The notes: generated from the sequence alone by a model not told the origin. Counted from the stretch's first letter, positions 18,449 to 29,107 are shown. The stretch is DNA of 64,000 bases from Pseudomonas sp. GV071 (GCF_003050835.1 NZ_QAOJ01000004.1:310001-374000); one strand, 5' to 3'. Numbers and translations: made by a program.

Positions 18449-20050
18449 ATGCATAAGAAAGTTGCCCTTCCTCTGGTACTCGCAAGCGGATTGCTCGCCA
18501 GCGCCCCCTTCGCCCACGCCGCCAGCACCCTGGTGTTCTGTTCCGAAGGCAGCCCCGCCGGCTTCGATGCCGCGCAGTACACCGCCGGCACCGAGTTCGA
18601 CGCCGCGGCGGAAACCGTGTTCAACCGTCTGACCCAGTTCGAGCGTGGCGGTACCGCCGTAGTGCCGGGCCTGGCCACCAGCTGGGATGTGACCCCGGAT
18701 GGCCTCACCTACACCTTCCACCTGCGCGAAGGGGTGAAGTTCCACACCACCGAGTACTTCAAGCCGACCCGTGAATTCAACGCCGACGACGTGCTGTTCA
18801 CCTTCGAACGCATGATGAACAAGGACCATCCGTTCCGTAAGGCGTACCCCACCGAGTTCCCGTATTTCACCGATATGGGCATGGACACCAACATCGCCAA
18901 GCTGGAAAAAGTCGACGCCAAGACCGTCAAGTTCACCCTGGCCAACGTTGATGCGGCCTTTATCCAGAACCTGGCCATGAGCTTCGCCGACATCCAGTCC
19001 GCCGAGTACGGCGACAAGCTGATGAAAGAAGGCAAGGCCTCGGACATCAACCAGAAGCCGATCGGCACTGGCCCGTTTGTGTTCAAGCGTTATCAGAAAG
19101 ACGCGCAGATCCGTTACACCGGCAACAAGGAATACTGGAAGCCGGAAGACGTGAAGATCGACAACCTGATCTTCTCCATCGTTACCGACGCCTCGGTGCG
19201 CATGCAGAAGCTCAAGGCCAACGAGTGCCAGATCACCCTCAACCCGCGCCCGGCTGACCTCGAATCGTTGAAGAAAGATCCGAACCTGCTGCTGCCGGAA
19301 CAGGCTGGTTTCAACGACGGTTACATCGCCTACAACGTGCTGCACAAGCCGTTCGACCAACTGAAAGTGCGTCAGGCATTCGACATGGCGGTGAACAAGA
19401 AAGCCATTATCGATGCGGTGTACCAGAGCGCAGGCCAACTGGCCGTGAACGGCATGCCGCCGACCCAATGGTCCTACGACGACACCATCAAAGACCCGGC
19501 CTACGATCCGGAAAAAGCCAAGGCCCTGCTCAAAGAAGCCGGCGTTGCTGAAGGCACCGAGATCACCCTGTGGGCCATGCCAGTACAGCGCCCGTACAAC
19601 CCCAACGCCAAGCTGATGGCCGAGATGCTGCAATCGGACTGGGCCAAGATCGGCATCAAGGCCAAGATCGTCACCTACGAGTGGGGCGAGTACCTCAAGC
19701 GCGCCAAGGCCGGCGAGCATGACACCATGCTGATCGGCTGGAGCGGCGACAACGGTGACCCCGACAACTGGCTCGGCACCCTGTACGGCTGCGACGCGGT
19801 AGACGGCAACAACTACTCCAAGTGGTGTGATGCCGACTACGACAAGGCCATCAAGGCCGCCAAGCGCACCACCGACCAGGCCAAGCGCACCGAGCTGTAC
19901 AAGCAGGCGCAGCAGATCCTCAAGGCCCAGGTGCCGATCACCCCGATCGCCCACTCGACTGTTTATCAGCCGATGCGCAAGTCGGTTAAAGACTTCAAGA
20001 TCAGCCCCTTCGCTCTGAACTCGTTCTACGGCGTTAGCGTCGACAAGTAG
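18449..20050 (+). CDS. Dipeptide ABC transporter substrate-binding protein (DppA-like)
   Basis: 533 aa, SBP_bac_5 family. The signal peptide is cleaved near AHAASTLV, followed by the typical DppA start LVFCSEGSPAGFD. The motifs PIGTGPFVFKRYQKDAQIRY and MLIGWSGDNGDPDNW, with conserved Cys pairs, match periplasmic dipeptide-binding proteins. It is the first of two tandem binding proteins ahead of dppBCDF and is probably the orthologue of one of the multiple dppA genes seen in P. aeruginosa. Confidence 0.9.
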   Translation: MHKKVALPLVLASGLLASAPFAHAASTLVFCSEGSPAGFDAAQYTAGTEFDAAAETVFNRLTQFERGGTAVVPGLATSWDVTPDGLTYTFHLREGVKFHTTEYFKPTREFNADDVLFTFERMMNKDHPFRKAYPTEFPYFTDMGMDTNIAKLEKVDAKTVKFTLANVDAAFIQNLAMSFADIQSAEYGDKLMKEGKASDINQKPIGTGPFVFKRYQKDAQIRYTGNKEYWKPEDVKIDNLIFSIVTDASVRMQKLKANECQITLNPRPADLESLKKDPNLLLPEQAGFNDGYIAYNVLHKPFDQLKVRQAFDMAVNKKAIIDAVYQSAGQLAVNGMPPTQWSYDDTIKDPAYDPEKAKALLKEAGVAEGTEITLWAMPVQRPYNPNAKLMAEMLQSDWAKIGIKAKIVTYEWGEYLKRAKAGEHDTMLIGWSGDNGDPDNWLGTLYGCDAVDGNNYSKWCDADYDKAIKAAKRTTDQAKRTELYKQAQQILKAQVPITPIAHSTVYQPMRKSVKDFKISPFALNSFYGVSVDK

Positions 20051-20090
20051 GTATGGCTTCGACCGCCTGGTCGTCGGCCATACTGCGTTG

Positions 20091-20147
20091 AAATGGCGCC
20101 GAAAATGCTCACGTACCTTGAGTACGCTGCGCTTTTCGGCGCCATTT
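20091..20147. repeat. 15-bp-arm inverted repeat between the two binding-protein genes
   Basis: AAATGGCGCCGAAAA (20091-20105) pairs perfectly with TTTTCGGCGCCATTT (20133-20147). The loop has its own GTAC-N6-GTAC symmetry. There is no long T-tract on the plus strand, so it is more likely a stabilising or attenuating hairpin, or a dispersed repeat, than a strict terminator. Confidence 0.8.
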
Positions 20148-20196
20148 CGCCTTGTCTGGCTCTAGCCCAGACGGTCTTGATCGCAGAGGCGATTGC

Positions 20197-21825
20197 TTGA
20201 AGATTCTGCAAAAAACCCATTTCTTGAGTGCGCTGCTGATAGCGGCAGGGTTCTTTGCACCCAATTCCTATGCTGCCACCCCCGAGCAATCGCTGGTGGT
20301 GTGCACCGAGGCCAGCCCCGAAGGCTTCGATATTGCGCAATACACGGCGGCGACAACCGCCGATGCGTCGGCCGAAACGGTGTTTGATCGCCTGGTGAAT
20401 TTCGCCCCTGGCAGCACCGAATTGATCCCAGGTCTGGCTGAAAGCTGGGAGATTTCTGAAGACGGTCTTACCTACACCCTGCACCTGCGCCGCGGGGTGA
20501 AGTTTCACCACAGCAAGGCGTTTACCCCGACCCGCGCGTTCAATGCCGAGGACGTGCTCTGGAGTTTCCAGCGCCAGCTCGACCCACAGCATCCCTGGCA
20601 CAAGCTGGCCAGTCGCGGTTTCCCCTATGCCGAATCGATGGGCATGGCGGCGCTGATCGAGCGTATAGAGGCGCCGGACGCGCAGACTGTAGTGTTCACC
20701 CTCAAGCACCCGGAGGCACCGTTCCTGGCCGATCTGGCCATGGGCTTTGCCTCGATCTACAGCGCTGAATACGCCGCCACGTTACTGGCCAGTGGCAACA
20801 CAGAACTGCTCAACCAGCAGCCGATTGGCACCGGGCCGTTCGTGTTCGAGCGTTACAGCAAGGACGCGCAGGTGCGCTTCAACGGCAACCCGGACTACTG
20901 GGACGGCGCGCCAAAGCTGGCGCGGCTGATCTTCGCCATCACCCCCGATCCCAATGTGCGCCTGCAGCGGCTGAAAGCCGATGACTGCCAGGTGGCGGTG
21001 TACCCGCGCCCCACCGACATCCCAGCGCTGCGTGAGGAGCCGGAGCTGAAGGTGCTGGAGCTAGACTCGTTGCTGATCGCCTACCTGGGCATCAACACCC
21101 GCCACCCGCCGTTGGATGATCTGCGGGTGCGCCAAGCAATCAACATGGCCTTCGACAAAGCCGTATATGTGCGTGCGCAATTCGGCGAAGGCGGCGCCAG
21201 CCCGGCGGTGGCGCCCTACCCGCCAACGTTGTGGGGCAGCGACCCAAGCATTGCGGACTGGCCGCACGACTTGCAGCGCGCCAAGCAGCTATTAAAAGAC
21301 GCCGGCCAGGATAAAGGCTTCAACCTGACCATCTGGACCCGCCCCGGTGGCGGTCCGACCAACCCCAACCCCGGCATTGGCGCGCAGCTGTTGCAGGACG
21401 ACCTGGGCAAGCTGGGCATCAAGGCGACCATTCGGGTGTACGAATGGGGCGAGCTGCTCAAGCGCGCCAAGAATGGCGAGCACGACCTGATCTTTATGGG
21501 CTGGGCCGGCGACAACGGTGACCCGGACAATTTCCTGACCCCCAACCTGTCCTGCACCGCCGCCCGGTCGGGTGAAAACCTGGCCGGCTGGTGCAACGCC
21601 GAGTTCGACGCGCTGATTACCCAGGCCCGTGGCAGCAGCGACCAGACCCAGCGCGCGGTGCTCTACCGTAAGGCTTTGGCGATCTTCCACGAGCAAGCGC
21701 CGTGGATTCCCCTGGCCCATCCCAAGCAGTTCAGCGTGATCCGCCGCGACGTGCAGAATTTTGTCCTCAGCCCCATGGGCTCGAACAACTTTGCCAAGGT
21801 GCAGCGCCATGCCGTGCAGGAATGA
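20197..21825 (+). CDS. Second dipeptide/oligopeptide substrate-binding protein (TTG start)
   Basis: 542 aa, using TTG at 20197 with AGAGG 7 nt upstream. This gives a clean signal peptide (KILQKTHFLSALLIAAGFFA, cleavage near NSYAATP). The upstream in-frame extension would spoil that signal. It is the SBP_bac_5 family and clearly paralogous to the preceding gene (LVVCTEASPEGFD, PIGTGPFVFERYSKDAQVRF, MGWAGDNGDPDNF). Two binding proteins feeding one permease suggest split peptide specificity. The gap to dppB is 370 nt. Confidence 0.88.
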   Translation: MKILQKTHFLSALLIAAGFFAPNSYAATPEQSLVVCTEASPEGFDIAQYTAATTADASAETVFDRLVNFAPGSTELIPGLAESWEISEDGLTYTLHLRRGVKFHHSKAFTPTRAFNAEDVLWSFQRQLDPQHPWHKLASRGFPYAESMGMAALIERIEAPDAQTVVFTLKHPEAPFLADLAMGFASIYSAEYAATLLASGNTELLNQQPIGTGPFVFERYSKDAQVRFNGNPDYWDGAPKLARLIFAITPDPNVRLQRLKADDCQVAVYPRPTDIPALREEPELKVLELDSLLIAYLGINTRHPPLDDLRVRQAINMAFDKAVYVRAQFGEGGASPAVAPYPPTLWGSDPSIADWPHDLQRAKQLLKDAGQDKGFNLTIWTRPGGGPTNPNPGIGAQLLQDDLGKLGIKATIRVYEWGELLKRAKNGEHDLIFMGWAGDNGDPDNFLTPNLSCTAARSGENLAGWCNAEFDALITQARGSSDQTQRAVLYRKALAIFHEQAPWIPLAHPKQFSVIRRDVQNFVLSPMGSNNFAKVQRHAVQE

Positions 21826-22195
21826 GCCTACACAGGGCCGCCGCGCCACTGGGGCCGGCCGTCAGCCAGCGCCTATGCTGAGTTGCAGGAGCCGACAAAT
21901 CCGCGAAAAATACGCGCCCTTTTCGGCCTGGGGCGGTTAACCAGGCCACACGCCCAGTGCAGAGACTGAACCTGCACGGTTGGCTGGGCTTCATAGTATC
22001 TAGCCCCCTCGCCCCTGCGGGGAGAGGGGACTGACCGAGTAGCACCAAGCACCACCGTCACGGGCACCACCATGAACCCGTCGACCCATAACAGCTTCGC
22101 CCACACCTGTGCGAAGCGATAAAAAACGCCCGGCGCCACTGACTCTATGCGGTGCCAGGTATGCCTAACCGGCTGATGAGGAGTTCTACCCCGCG
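21826..22195 (+). other. 370-nt gap before dppB with a dispersed palindrome
   Basis: No gene is supported. It contains a CCCTCGCCCC...GGGGAGAGGGG repeat (22004-22040), continuing ACTGACCGAGT, the same family as between algL and algI. A GAGGAG ribosome-binding site for dppB is at 22178-22183. The rest shows nothing I can name. Confidence 0.6.
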
Positions 22196-23206
22196 ATGCT
22201 CACTTTCATTGCCCGACGATTGGGGTTACTGATCCCCACGTTTTTCGGCATCACCTTGCTGACCTTTTCCCTGATTCGCCTGATCCCCGGCGACCCGGTG
22301 GAAGTGATGATGGGTGAACGCCGCGTCGACCCGGTCATGCACGCCGAAGCGCTGGAGCGCCTGGGCCTGAACAAGCCGCTCTATGAGCAGTACCTGAACT
22401 ACATTGGCGACCTGGCCCAGGGCAACCTCGGCGAGTCGCTGCGCACCCGCGAAAGCGTGTGGCACGAGTTCCTTACCCTGTTCCCGGCCACCCTCGAATT
22501 GTCCCTGGCCGCCCTGTTGTTCGCCGGCACCCTGGGCCTGCTGGCCGGGGTGATTGCTGCGCTCAAGCGCGGCTCGCTGTTCGACCATGGGGTGATGGGT
22601 ATTTCGCTGGCCGGTTACTCCATGCCGATTTTCTGGTGGGGCCTGCTGCTGATCATGTTCTTCTCCGTGGGCCTGGGCTGGACCCCGGTGTCCGGGCGTA
22701 TCGACCTGCTCTACGACATCGAACCGAAGACCGGTTTCATGCTGATCGACACCCTGCTCAGCGACGAAGAAGGCGCCTTTGTCGACGCCCTGCGCCACCT
22801 GATTCTTCCGGCCATTGTGCTGGGCACCATTCCGCTGGCGGTGATTGCGCGTATGACCCGCTCGGCAATGCTCGAAGTGCTGCGCGAAGACTACGTGCGC
22901 ACCGCGCGGGCCAAAGGCCTTTCGCCAAGCCGGGTGATTTTCGTGCATGGCCTGCGCAATGCGCTGATTCCGGTGCTCACCGTGTTCGGCCTGCAGGTCG
23001 GCGCGTTGCTGGCCGGTGCCGTGCTGACCGAAACCATTTTCTCCTGGCCGGGCATCGGCAAGTGGCTGATCGAGTCGATTGGCGCGCGTGACTACCCGGT
23101 GGTGCAGAACGGCATTCTGCTGATCGCCTGCCTGGTGATTCTGGTCAACTTCGTCGTGGACATCCTCTACGGCCTGGCCAACCCACGCATCCGCCATCAA
23201 CGTTAA
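22196..23206 (+). CDS. dppB: DppB, dipeptide ABC permease
   Basis: 336 aa, the usual length for DppB. It has six membrane segments and the inner-membrane permease coupling motif (EDYVRTARAKGLSPSRVIFVHGLRNALIPV). The N-terminus MLTFIARRLGLLIPTFFGITLLTF is typical. It forms the channel with DppC and uses the ATPases DppD and DppF. dppC follows after 13 nt with its own GGGAGG site. Confidence 0.94.
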   Translation: MLTFIARRLGLLIPTFFGITLLTFSLIRLIPGDPVEVMMGERRVDPVMHAEALERLGLNKPLYEQYLNYIGDLAQGNLGESLRTRESVWHEFLTLFPATLELSLAALLFAGTLGLLAGVIAALKRGSLFDHGVMGISLAGYSMPIFWWGLLLIMFFSVGLGWTPVSGRIDLLYDIEPKTGFMLIDTLLSDEEGAFVDALRHLILPAIVLGTIPLAVIARMTRSAMLEVLREDYVRTARAKGLSPSRVIFVHGLRNALIPVLTVFGLQVGALLAGAVLTETIFSWPGIGKWLIESIGARDYPVVQNGILLIACLVILVNFVVDILYGLANPRIRHQR

Positions 23207-23219
23207 GGGAGGCCTGACT

Positions 23220-24134
23220 ATGACGACTACTTCCAGCGCAGCCCCCGTGGCTGATCCGAGCACCCTCTACCCCTCGCCCTTGAAAGAGTTCTGGCAACAC
23301 TTCGCCCGCAACAAAGGCGCGGTGGCCGGCCTGCTGTTCATGATCCTGATCGTGTTCTGCGCGCTGTTCGCGCCCTGGGTTGCGCCCCATGACCCCAGCG
23401 AGCAGTTCCGCGACTTCCTGCTCACCCCGCCCTCCTGGCTACCCGAGGGCCACAGCCAGTTCCTGCTGGGCACCGACGAGCTCGGCCGTGACCTGCTGTC
23501 GCGCTTGATTCACGGTGCGCGGCTGTCGCTGCTGATCGGTCTAGCCTCGGTGCTGATGTCGCTGATCCCGGGGATCTTCCTCGGCCTGGTCGGCGGCTTT
23601 TTCCCGCGCATTCTCGGCCCGACCATCATGCGCGTGATGGACGTGATGCTCGCCCTGCCCTCGTTGCTGCTGGCGGTGGCGATTGTCGCCATCCTCGGCC
23701 CTGGCCTGATCAACACAGTGATCGCGATTGCCGTGGTCTCGCTGCCCTCCTACGTACGTCTGACCCGCGCAGCGGTAATGGGCGAGCTCAATCGTGACTA
23801 CGTCACTGCGGCACGCCTGGCCGGTGCCGGACTGTTCCGCCTGATGTTCGTCACCGTGCTGCCCAACTGCATGGCGCCGCTGATCGTGCAGGCGACCTTG
23901 AGTTTTTCCTCGGCGATTCTCGATGCGGCAGCACTGGGTTTCCTCGGCCTCGGCGTACAACCGCCAACCCCTGAATGGGGCACCATGCTGGCTTCGGCGC
24001 GCGACTACATCGAGCGCGCCTGGTGGGTGGTGAGCCTACCCGGCCTGACCATTCTGCTCAGCGTGCTGGCAATCAACCTGATGGGCGATGGGTTGCGCGA
24101 TGCGCTCGACCCGAAACTCAAGAATGCCGTCTGA
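23220..24134 (+). CDS. dppC: DppC, dipeptide ABC permease
   Basis: 304 aa. An N-terminal cytoplasmic stretch ([20 protein letters not shown]) is followed by membrane segments and the coupling motif [25 protein letters not shown]. It ends [15 protein letters not shown], the standard DppC C-terminus. It partners DppB in the membrane channel. dppD begins 10 nt after the stop. Confidence 0.94.
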   Translation: MTTTSSAAPVADPSTLYPSPLKEFWQHFARNKGAVAGLLFMILIVFCALFAPWVAPHDPSEQFRDFLLTPPSWLPEGHSQFLLGTDELGRDLLSRLIHGARLSLLIGLASVLMSLIPGIFLGLVGGFFPRILGPTIMRVMDVMLALPSLLLAVAIVAILGPGLINTVIAIAVVSLPSYVRLTRAAVMGELNRDYVTAARLAGAGLFRLMFVTVLPNCMAPLIVQATLSFSSAILDAAALGFLGLGVQPPTPEWGTMLASARDYIERAWWVVSLPGLTILLSVLAINLMGDGLRDALDPKLKNAV

Positions 24135-24144
24135 GGAGCCCGTC

Positions 24145-25134
24145 ATGAGCCTGCTGAATATCAAGAACCTGAGCGTGCGCTTCGGCGACGCCAATGCCGT
24201 ACCGGTGGTCGACGGTCTCGACCTGAACGTCAACAAGGGCGAAGTGCTGGCGATTGTCGGCGAGTCCGGCTCCGGCAAGTCGGTGACCATGATGGCGCTG
24301 ATGGGCCTGATCGACGCCCCCGGCATCATCAAGGCCGACGCGCTGACCTTCGATGGCAGCGACATGCTGACCCTCAAGGGCCGGGCGCGCCGCAAGATCG
24401 TCGGCAAAGACCTGGCGATGGTGTTCCAGGACCCGATGACCGCCCTGAACCCCAGCTACACCGTGGGTTTCCAGATTGAAGAAGTGATTCGTCAGCACCT
24501 GGGCCTGTCCGGCAAAGCTGCTCGCCAACGCGCCCTGGAACTGCTCGAACGGGTGGAAATCCCGGGCGCCGCCAGCCGCTTGAACGCCTACCCGCACCAG
24601 CTCTCCGGCGGCATGAGCCAGCGCGTGGCAATTGCCATGGCGATTGCCGGCGAACCGAAACTGCTGATCGCCGATGAGCCGACCACGGCGCTGGATGTGA
24701 CCATTCAGGCGCAGATCATGGACCTGCTGCTCGACCTGCAACGCCAGCAGGACATGGCCCTGGTGCTGATCACCCACGACCTCGCCGTGGTCGCCGAAAC
24801 CGCCAACCGGGTGTGCGTGATGTACGCCGGCCAGGCGGTGGAAGTAGGCCAGGTACCAGCGCTGTTCGACGCCCCGGCGCACCCCTACACCGAAGCGCTG
24901 CTGGCGGCGATTCCCGAGCACAGCCAGGGCGCCAAACGCCTGGCCACCTTGCCCGGCATCGTTCCCGGCCGGTACGACCGTCCGCAAGGTTGCCTGCTGT
25001 CGCCTCGTTGCCCGTACGTGCAGCAGAAATGCCGCGACGTGCGCCCGAGCCTCGAGCCCAGCGCCCTTGGTGAAGTGCGTTGTTTCTTCCCGCTCAACCA
25101 GCCCAGCCACGCCAACCAGGAGCCTGCACGATGA
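24145..25134 (+). CDS. dppD: DppD, dipeptide ABC ATPase
   Basis: 329 aa from ATG 24145, with GAGGAG 24133-24138; an upstream in-frame extension overlapping dppC is rejected. Walker A GESGSGKS is at residues 39-46, the signature [15 protein letters not shown] and Walker [13 protein letters not shown] are present, and there is a C-terminal oligopeptide-transporter Cys cluster ([14 protein letters not shown]). It pairs with DppF to power dipeptide import. ATGA overlap with dppF. Confidence 0.94.
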   Translation: MSLLNIKNLSVRFGDANAVPVVDGLDLNVNKGEVLAIVGESGSGKSVTMMALMGLIDAPGIIKADALTFDGSDMLTLKGRARRKIVGKDLAMVFQDPMTALNPSYTVGFQIEEVIRQHLGLSGKAARQRALELLERVEIPGAASRLNAYPHQLSGGMSQRVAIAMAIAGEPKLLIADEPTTALDVTIQAQIMDLLLDLQRQQDMALVLITHDLAVVAETANRVCVMYAGQAVEVGQVPALFDAPAHPYTEALLAAIPEHSQGAKRLATLPGIVPGRYDRPQGCLLSPRCPYVQQKCRDVRPSLEPSALGEVRCFFPLNQPSHANQEPAR

Positions 25135-26105
25135 GCGTAGTACTGACTGCTCGCGACCTAACCCGTCACTACGAGGTGTCCCGTGGCCTGTTCAAAGCAC
25201 ACGCCACGGTGCGCGCATTGAACGGCGTGTCGTTTGAACTGGAAGCCGGCAAGACCCTGGCGGTGGTAGGCGAATCCGGTTGTGGCAAATCGACCCTGGC
25301 ACGCGCCCTGACCCTGATCGAAGAACCCTCCTCCGGCTCGCTGCAGATTGGCGGCCAAGAGGTGAACGGCGCCAGCAAGGCCGAACGCAAACAGCTGCGC
25401 CGCGACGTGCAGATGGTGTTCCAGAGCCCCTATGCCTCGCTGAACCCGCGGCAGAAAATCGGTGACCAACTGGCCGAGCCGCTGCTGATCAACACCAACC
25501 TGTCGCGCAGCGAACGCCGCGAGAAGGTGCAGGCGATGATGCAGCAAGTGGGCCTGCGCCCCGAGCATTACCAGCGCTACCCGCACATGTTCTCCGGCGG
25601 CCAGCGCCAGCGTATTGCCCTGGCGCGGGCGATGATGCTCAACCCGAAGGTGCTGGTGGCGGACGAGCCGACGTCGGCGCTGGACGTGTCGATTCAGGCG
25701 CAGGTGCTCAACCTGTTCATGGACCTGCAAGCCGAGTTCAACACCGCCTATGTGTTCATCAGCCACAACCTGGCGGTGGTCCAGCATGTGGCCGATGACG
25801 TGTTGGTGATGTACCTCGGCCGCCCGGCAGAAATGGGCCCCAAGGAAAAGATCTACGCCAAGCCCTTGCACCCTTACACCCAGGCGCTGCTGTCGGCGAC
25901 CCCGACCATTCACCCGGACCCGGACAAGCCGAAGATCAAGATTGTCGGCGAGTTGCCCAACCCACTGAACCCGCCGAGTGGCTGCGCCTTCCACAAGCGC
26001 TGCCCGCACGCGACCGAACGCTGCAGCGCCGAGGAACCGCAACTGCGCTTGCTCGATGCACGGCAGGTGGCGTGTCACCATGCCGAGGCGATTAACGGGC
26101 TGTAA
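25131..26105 (+). CDS. dppF: DppF, dipeptide ABC ATPase
   Basis: 324 aa from ATG 25131 (AGGAG 8 nt upstream). Walker A GESGCGKS is at residues 47-54, with signature [15 protein letters not shown], Walker [13 protein letters not shown], and C-terminal Cys cluster [14 protein letters not shown]. It is the second ATPase of the dipeptide importer and the last gene of the cluster. Two REP palindromes follow at once and probably mark the 3' end. Confidence 0.94.
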   Translation: MSVVLTARDLTRHYEVSRGLFKAHATVRALNGVSFELEAGKTLAVVGESGCGKSTLARALTLIEEPSSGSLQIGGQEVNGASKAERKQLRRDVQMVFQSPYASLNPRQKIGDQLAEPLLINTNLSRSERREKVQAMMQQVGLRPEHYQRYPHMFSGGQRQRIALARAMMLNPKVLVADEPTSALDVSIQAQVLNLFMDLQAEFNTAYVFISHNLAVVQHVADDVLVMYLGRPAEMGPKEKIYAKPLHPYTQALLSATPTIHPDPDKPKIKIVGELPNPLNPPSGCAFHKRCPHATERCSAEEPQLRLLDARQVACHHAEAINGL

Positions 26106-26108
26106 ACC

Positions 26109-26273
26109 GCATCGCGGCTAAAGCCGCTCCTACGAGACCATACGATTCCGTAGGAGCGGCCGCTCCGGTCAGCCGCGACTCCTGCAAAAGCAATTTCAAG
26201 ATCAAACGCATCGCGGCTAAAGCCCTCCCACATGGCGCTACGATTCCTGTGGGAGGGGCTTTAGCCGCGATGT
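26109..26273. repeat. Two REP palindromes of different classes after dppF
   Basis: 26109-26178 is a GCTCCTAC-class palindrome whose right arm carries extra bases (GGAGCGGCCGCTCCGGTCAGCC), so it is imperfect. 26209-26273 is a CCCTCCCAC-class palindrome. The pair lies between convergent dppF and piuB and resembles a BIME-like cluster. Confidence 0.85.
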
Positions 26274-26291
26274 TTTTAGCGGGTGCCGAGA

Positions 26292-28862
26292 TTAATAAAC
26301 ATCCCGCCGATACCGCCCTTCCTCGGTCAATTGCACCACTTCCTCATCGCCCAGCACCTGGCGCAACGCCTGGTCCACGCCGTCGGCCATGCCTTGCAGA
26401 CTGCCGCAGACGTAAATCGCCGCGCCGTCTTCCAGCCAGCTTTTCAGCTCATCGGCCGCCGCCAACAGGCGATGCTGCACGTAGATCTTTTCCGCCTGGT
26501 CGCGCGAAAACGCCAGGTCCAGACGTGCCAGTTGGCCGCCGTCCAGCCAGCCCAGGAGCTCGTTCTGGCAGAAGAAGTCATGGGCCGCATTACGTTCGCC
26601 AAACAGCAGCCAGTTGCGCTTCTGGCCTTGGTTGATCTGCGCTTTGAGCAAGCTGCGCAGCCCCGCCAACCCCGTACCGTTACCCAGCAGAATCAACGGC
26701 CGTGGTTCGCTCGGCAGGTGGAAGCCGCTGTTACGCCGCAGGCGCAGACTGATGCCTTCACCTACCAACGCATGCACGCACAGCCAACCCGAACCGAGAC
26801 CGACGCTTCCGTCGGCATGGGTTTCCACCCGCACCAGCAGCTGTAGATCACCATCCTCCATTACCGACGCGATGGAGTATTCGCGGGCGCTGATCGGCAC
26901 CAGCGCATCCACCAGGGCCTGGGCATGCAGGCCGACCAGGTGTTCGCGGCTGGCGGGCAACTGCCGACTGGCCAGCGCCTGAGCCAGCGTCTCGCGCAGG
27001 CCGGCAACTTCGACCTGGCTGTCGGCAGCAATACCGAGACCAGCGAGGAAGGTGTCGACGGCAGCAGCGCTGTTGCGCGGCAGCACTTCCACCAGGTCAC
27101 CGGCCTGCCATAGGTGGCTGCCTGGCGGTGGCGTAAGGCTGAGCAGGTACGTCGGCGAACCGGCGCTGCCCGGGTTGAGCAGCTCGCGGCGGCTGAGGGC
27201 CCAGTTGCCGTAGCTCGGCGCTTGCCAGGCCACTGGCGCGGCGCTGCCGGAAAGTTGCGCCAACTGTTGCTGCCACTGCTGCAGCGCAGCGCTGTCACCG
27301 TTGTCGACTTCGACGGTGGTAAACAGATGGCTGCCGCCCTCGCGGCTCAACCAGTTCTGCAGGCGATGGGCAAAGCCGCAGAAGTGTTGGTATTGGCGGT
27401 CGCCGAGGGCCAGCACGGCGTATTTCAATTCGCTCAGGCCCAGGTTCTGTCCGAGCAATTTACGTTCGAACCCACGGGCGCTGTCCGGTGCTTCGCCGTC
27501 GCCAAAGGTGCTCACCACAAACAGGGCATTGCGCGCTTCACGCAGCTGCTGCGGACTCAGGCTGGCCAGCGGCTGCACGTTCACCGCCTGGCCGGCGGCC
27601 TGCAATTGGCCGGCGCTCTGCCAGGCCAGTTGCTCGGCAAAACCGCTCTGGCTGGCGAAACCGATCAGCCAGCTGTCTTCACCGCCGGTGCCGGCGCTGA
27701 CACCGCCGCGCGCCGCACGCACCTGGCGCTTCTTGCGCCGGCGATCGAGGTACAGCAGCCAGCCAGTGATAAAGAACAGCGGCATGGTCAGGCTGGCCGC
27801 AGTGATCAGAATCCGCCCGGTCAGGCCGAAGTAACTGCCAACGTGCAGGGCATAGATGCTGGTCAGCAGTTGCTGGCCCAGGGGCTGCTCGGTGTACAGG
27901 GTGTGGCGGCGCACCTGGCCGGTCAACGCGTCGAGCTGGATTTCGTTCATCGCCCGTTCGTGGGCGGCATCTTCCAGCAGGTAAACCACCTGCACCGGTT
28001 GTTTGGCGTCCTGCGGCTGGCGGATGTTGTACATCGCCAGCGTCGGGCCGGCAGTCTGGGTGACGCTGGCCCATAGCGCGTCGTAGTTGATCGGCACCGG
28101 CGCAGCCGCTTGCGGCGGCGGACCCTTGCGTTCGCCACGCCCCCCTTCACCACGACCACCGCCGGGCTTGCCGCCTCGTTCGCCTGCCGGCGCGCTGCCC
28201 AGCAGGGCGTAAGCGCCCTGGTTAAACCATTGGTAGGACCAGGTGAGGCCGGTGAGCGAGGCCATGAGGTAGAACACCAGGCACCAGGTGCCGGCCACGG
28301 CGTGCAAATCCCAGTTGAAAGCGCGGCCTTTCTTGGCCCAGTCGAAGGTCAGCCAGGTGCGCCAGCTCAAGGCATTGCGCGGCCAGCGCAGGTACAGGCC
28401 GGAAAGGCAGAAAAACAGCAGCATCAGGGTGCAGGCACCGGTGATGTTTTTGCCGAATTCGCCCATCGCCAGAAAGCGGTGCAGTTGGAACATCAAATCG
28501 AAGAACGCTTTACCGGTCGGCTCGCCCAGCAGTTCGCCGGTGTAGGGATCGAGGTAGCGCATCGGCCCACGTCGCTCGCCCGGCTTGGGCATAAAGAACA
28601 CCTGCGACGCTTTGTTCTCTTGGGTGAATACACGCAAACCGGCGACGCCCATGCCGGCGGCAGCCTGCGCCTTCTCCACCAACTGCGCCGGTGGCAGCAC
28701 GCCGCTTTCACGCACCTGAACCTGCAGGATGTCGGGGTTCAGCGCGGTGGAAATTTCATCTTGAAACGAATACAGCGCACCGGTAATGCCCATAAGAGAC
28801 AGCACCAGACCGCCGGTGATACCGAAGAACCAATGCAGTTGAAATAAACCGTTTTTAAACAC
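26292..28862 (-). CDS. piuB: PiuB-like membrane flavoprotein reductase (PepSY + flavodoxin + FAD/NADP reductase)
   Basis: 856 aa with a GTG start at 28862 (GAGG just upstream). The N-terminal part (about 1-375) is a PepSY-associated membrane region with about four helices. About 395-545 is a flavodoxin/FMN domain ([35 protein letters not shown]). The C-terminal part is a FAD and NAD(P)H-binding module ([29 protein letters not shown]). Such proteins are thought to pass electrons across the inner membrane to reduce ferric siderophores. A Gly/Arg/Lys-rich low-complexity loop lies around residues 222-250. It follows piuA on the same strand. Confidence 0.82.
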   Translation of the reverse strand: MFKNGLFQLHWFFGITGGLVLSLMGITGALYSFQDEISTALNPDILQVQVRESGVLPPAQLVEKAQAAAGMGVAGLRVFTQENKASQVFFMPKPGERRGPMRYLDPYTGELLGEPTGKAFFDLMFQLHRFLAMGEFGKNITGACTLMLLFFCLSGLYLRWPRNALSWRTWLTFDWAKKGRAFNWDLHAVAGTWCLVFYLMASLTGLTWSYQWFNQGAYALLGSAPAGERGGKPGGGRGEGGRGERKGPPPQAAAPVPINYDALWASVTQTAGPTLAMYNIRQPQDAKQPVQVVYLLEDAAHERAMNEIQLDALTGQVRRHTLYTEQPLGQQLLTSIYALHVGSYFGLTGRILITAASLTMPLFFITGWLLYLDRRRKKRQVRAARGGVSAGTGGEDSWLIGFASQSGFAEQLAWQSAGQLQAAGQAVNVQPLASLSPQQLREARNALFVVSTFGDGEAPDSARGFERKLLGQNLGLSELKYAVLALGDRQYQHFCGFAHRLQNWLSREGGSHLFTTVEVDNGDSAALQQWQQQLAQLSGSAAPVAWQAPSYGNWALSRRELLNPGSAGSPTYLLSLTPPPGSHLWQAGDLVEVLPRNSAAAVDTFLAGLGIAADSQVEVAGLRETLAQALASRQLPASREHLVGLHAQALVDALVPISAREYSIASVMEDGDLQLLVRVETHADGSVGLGSGWLCVHALVGEGISLRLRRNSGFHLPSEPRPLILLGNGTGLAGLRSLLKAQINQGQKRNWLLFGERNAAHDFFCQNELLGWLDGGQLARLDLAFSRDQAEKIYVQHRLLAAADELKSWLEDGAAIYVCGSLQGMADGVDQALRQVLGDEEVVQLTEEGRYRRDVY

Positions 28863-29007
28863 ACCAACCTCATCTGAACCGACGCCCTAGAGCGCTGCAT
28901 ATCGTTAATAGCGGCGAATACTATTTGAGAATAGATAGCAACAGCGCAACCTTTACGTATCGTTTACTAACACGAGTGTCGCGCCGCTTAACCTCACCTG
29001 ACAAAAA

Positions 29008-29036
29008 AGCCCCGAGCGACAAATCGCTCAGGGCTT
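29008..29036 (-). terminator. Terminator of piuA
   Basis: On the minus strand, AGCCCTGAGCG-loop-CGCTCGGGGCT is followed by TTTTTT. It is 72 nt past the piuA stop, so piuB probably has its own promoter. Confidence 0.85.
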
Positions 29037-29107
29037 GCGCAGCGGCGGATGCAACGCCGCTGGTTTTTGCTTGGTCAAACACACCCTACAAGGGCAGCGC
29101 GCGCGAA

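Noticed and set aside
18341..19954. 537-codon minus-strand frame opposite the first dipeptide-binding protein
   Set aside because: Antisense shadow; composition is Val/Gly/His-rich.
28895..28945. Fur box upstream of piuB (TTTGAGAATAGATAG)
   Set aside because: Only one half resembles a Fur operator; kept out of the features for lack of symmetry.
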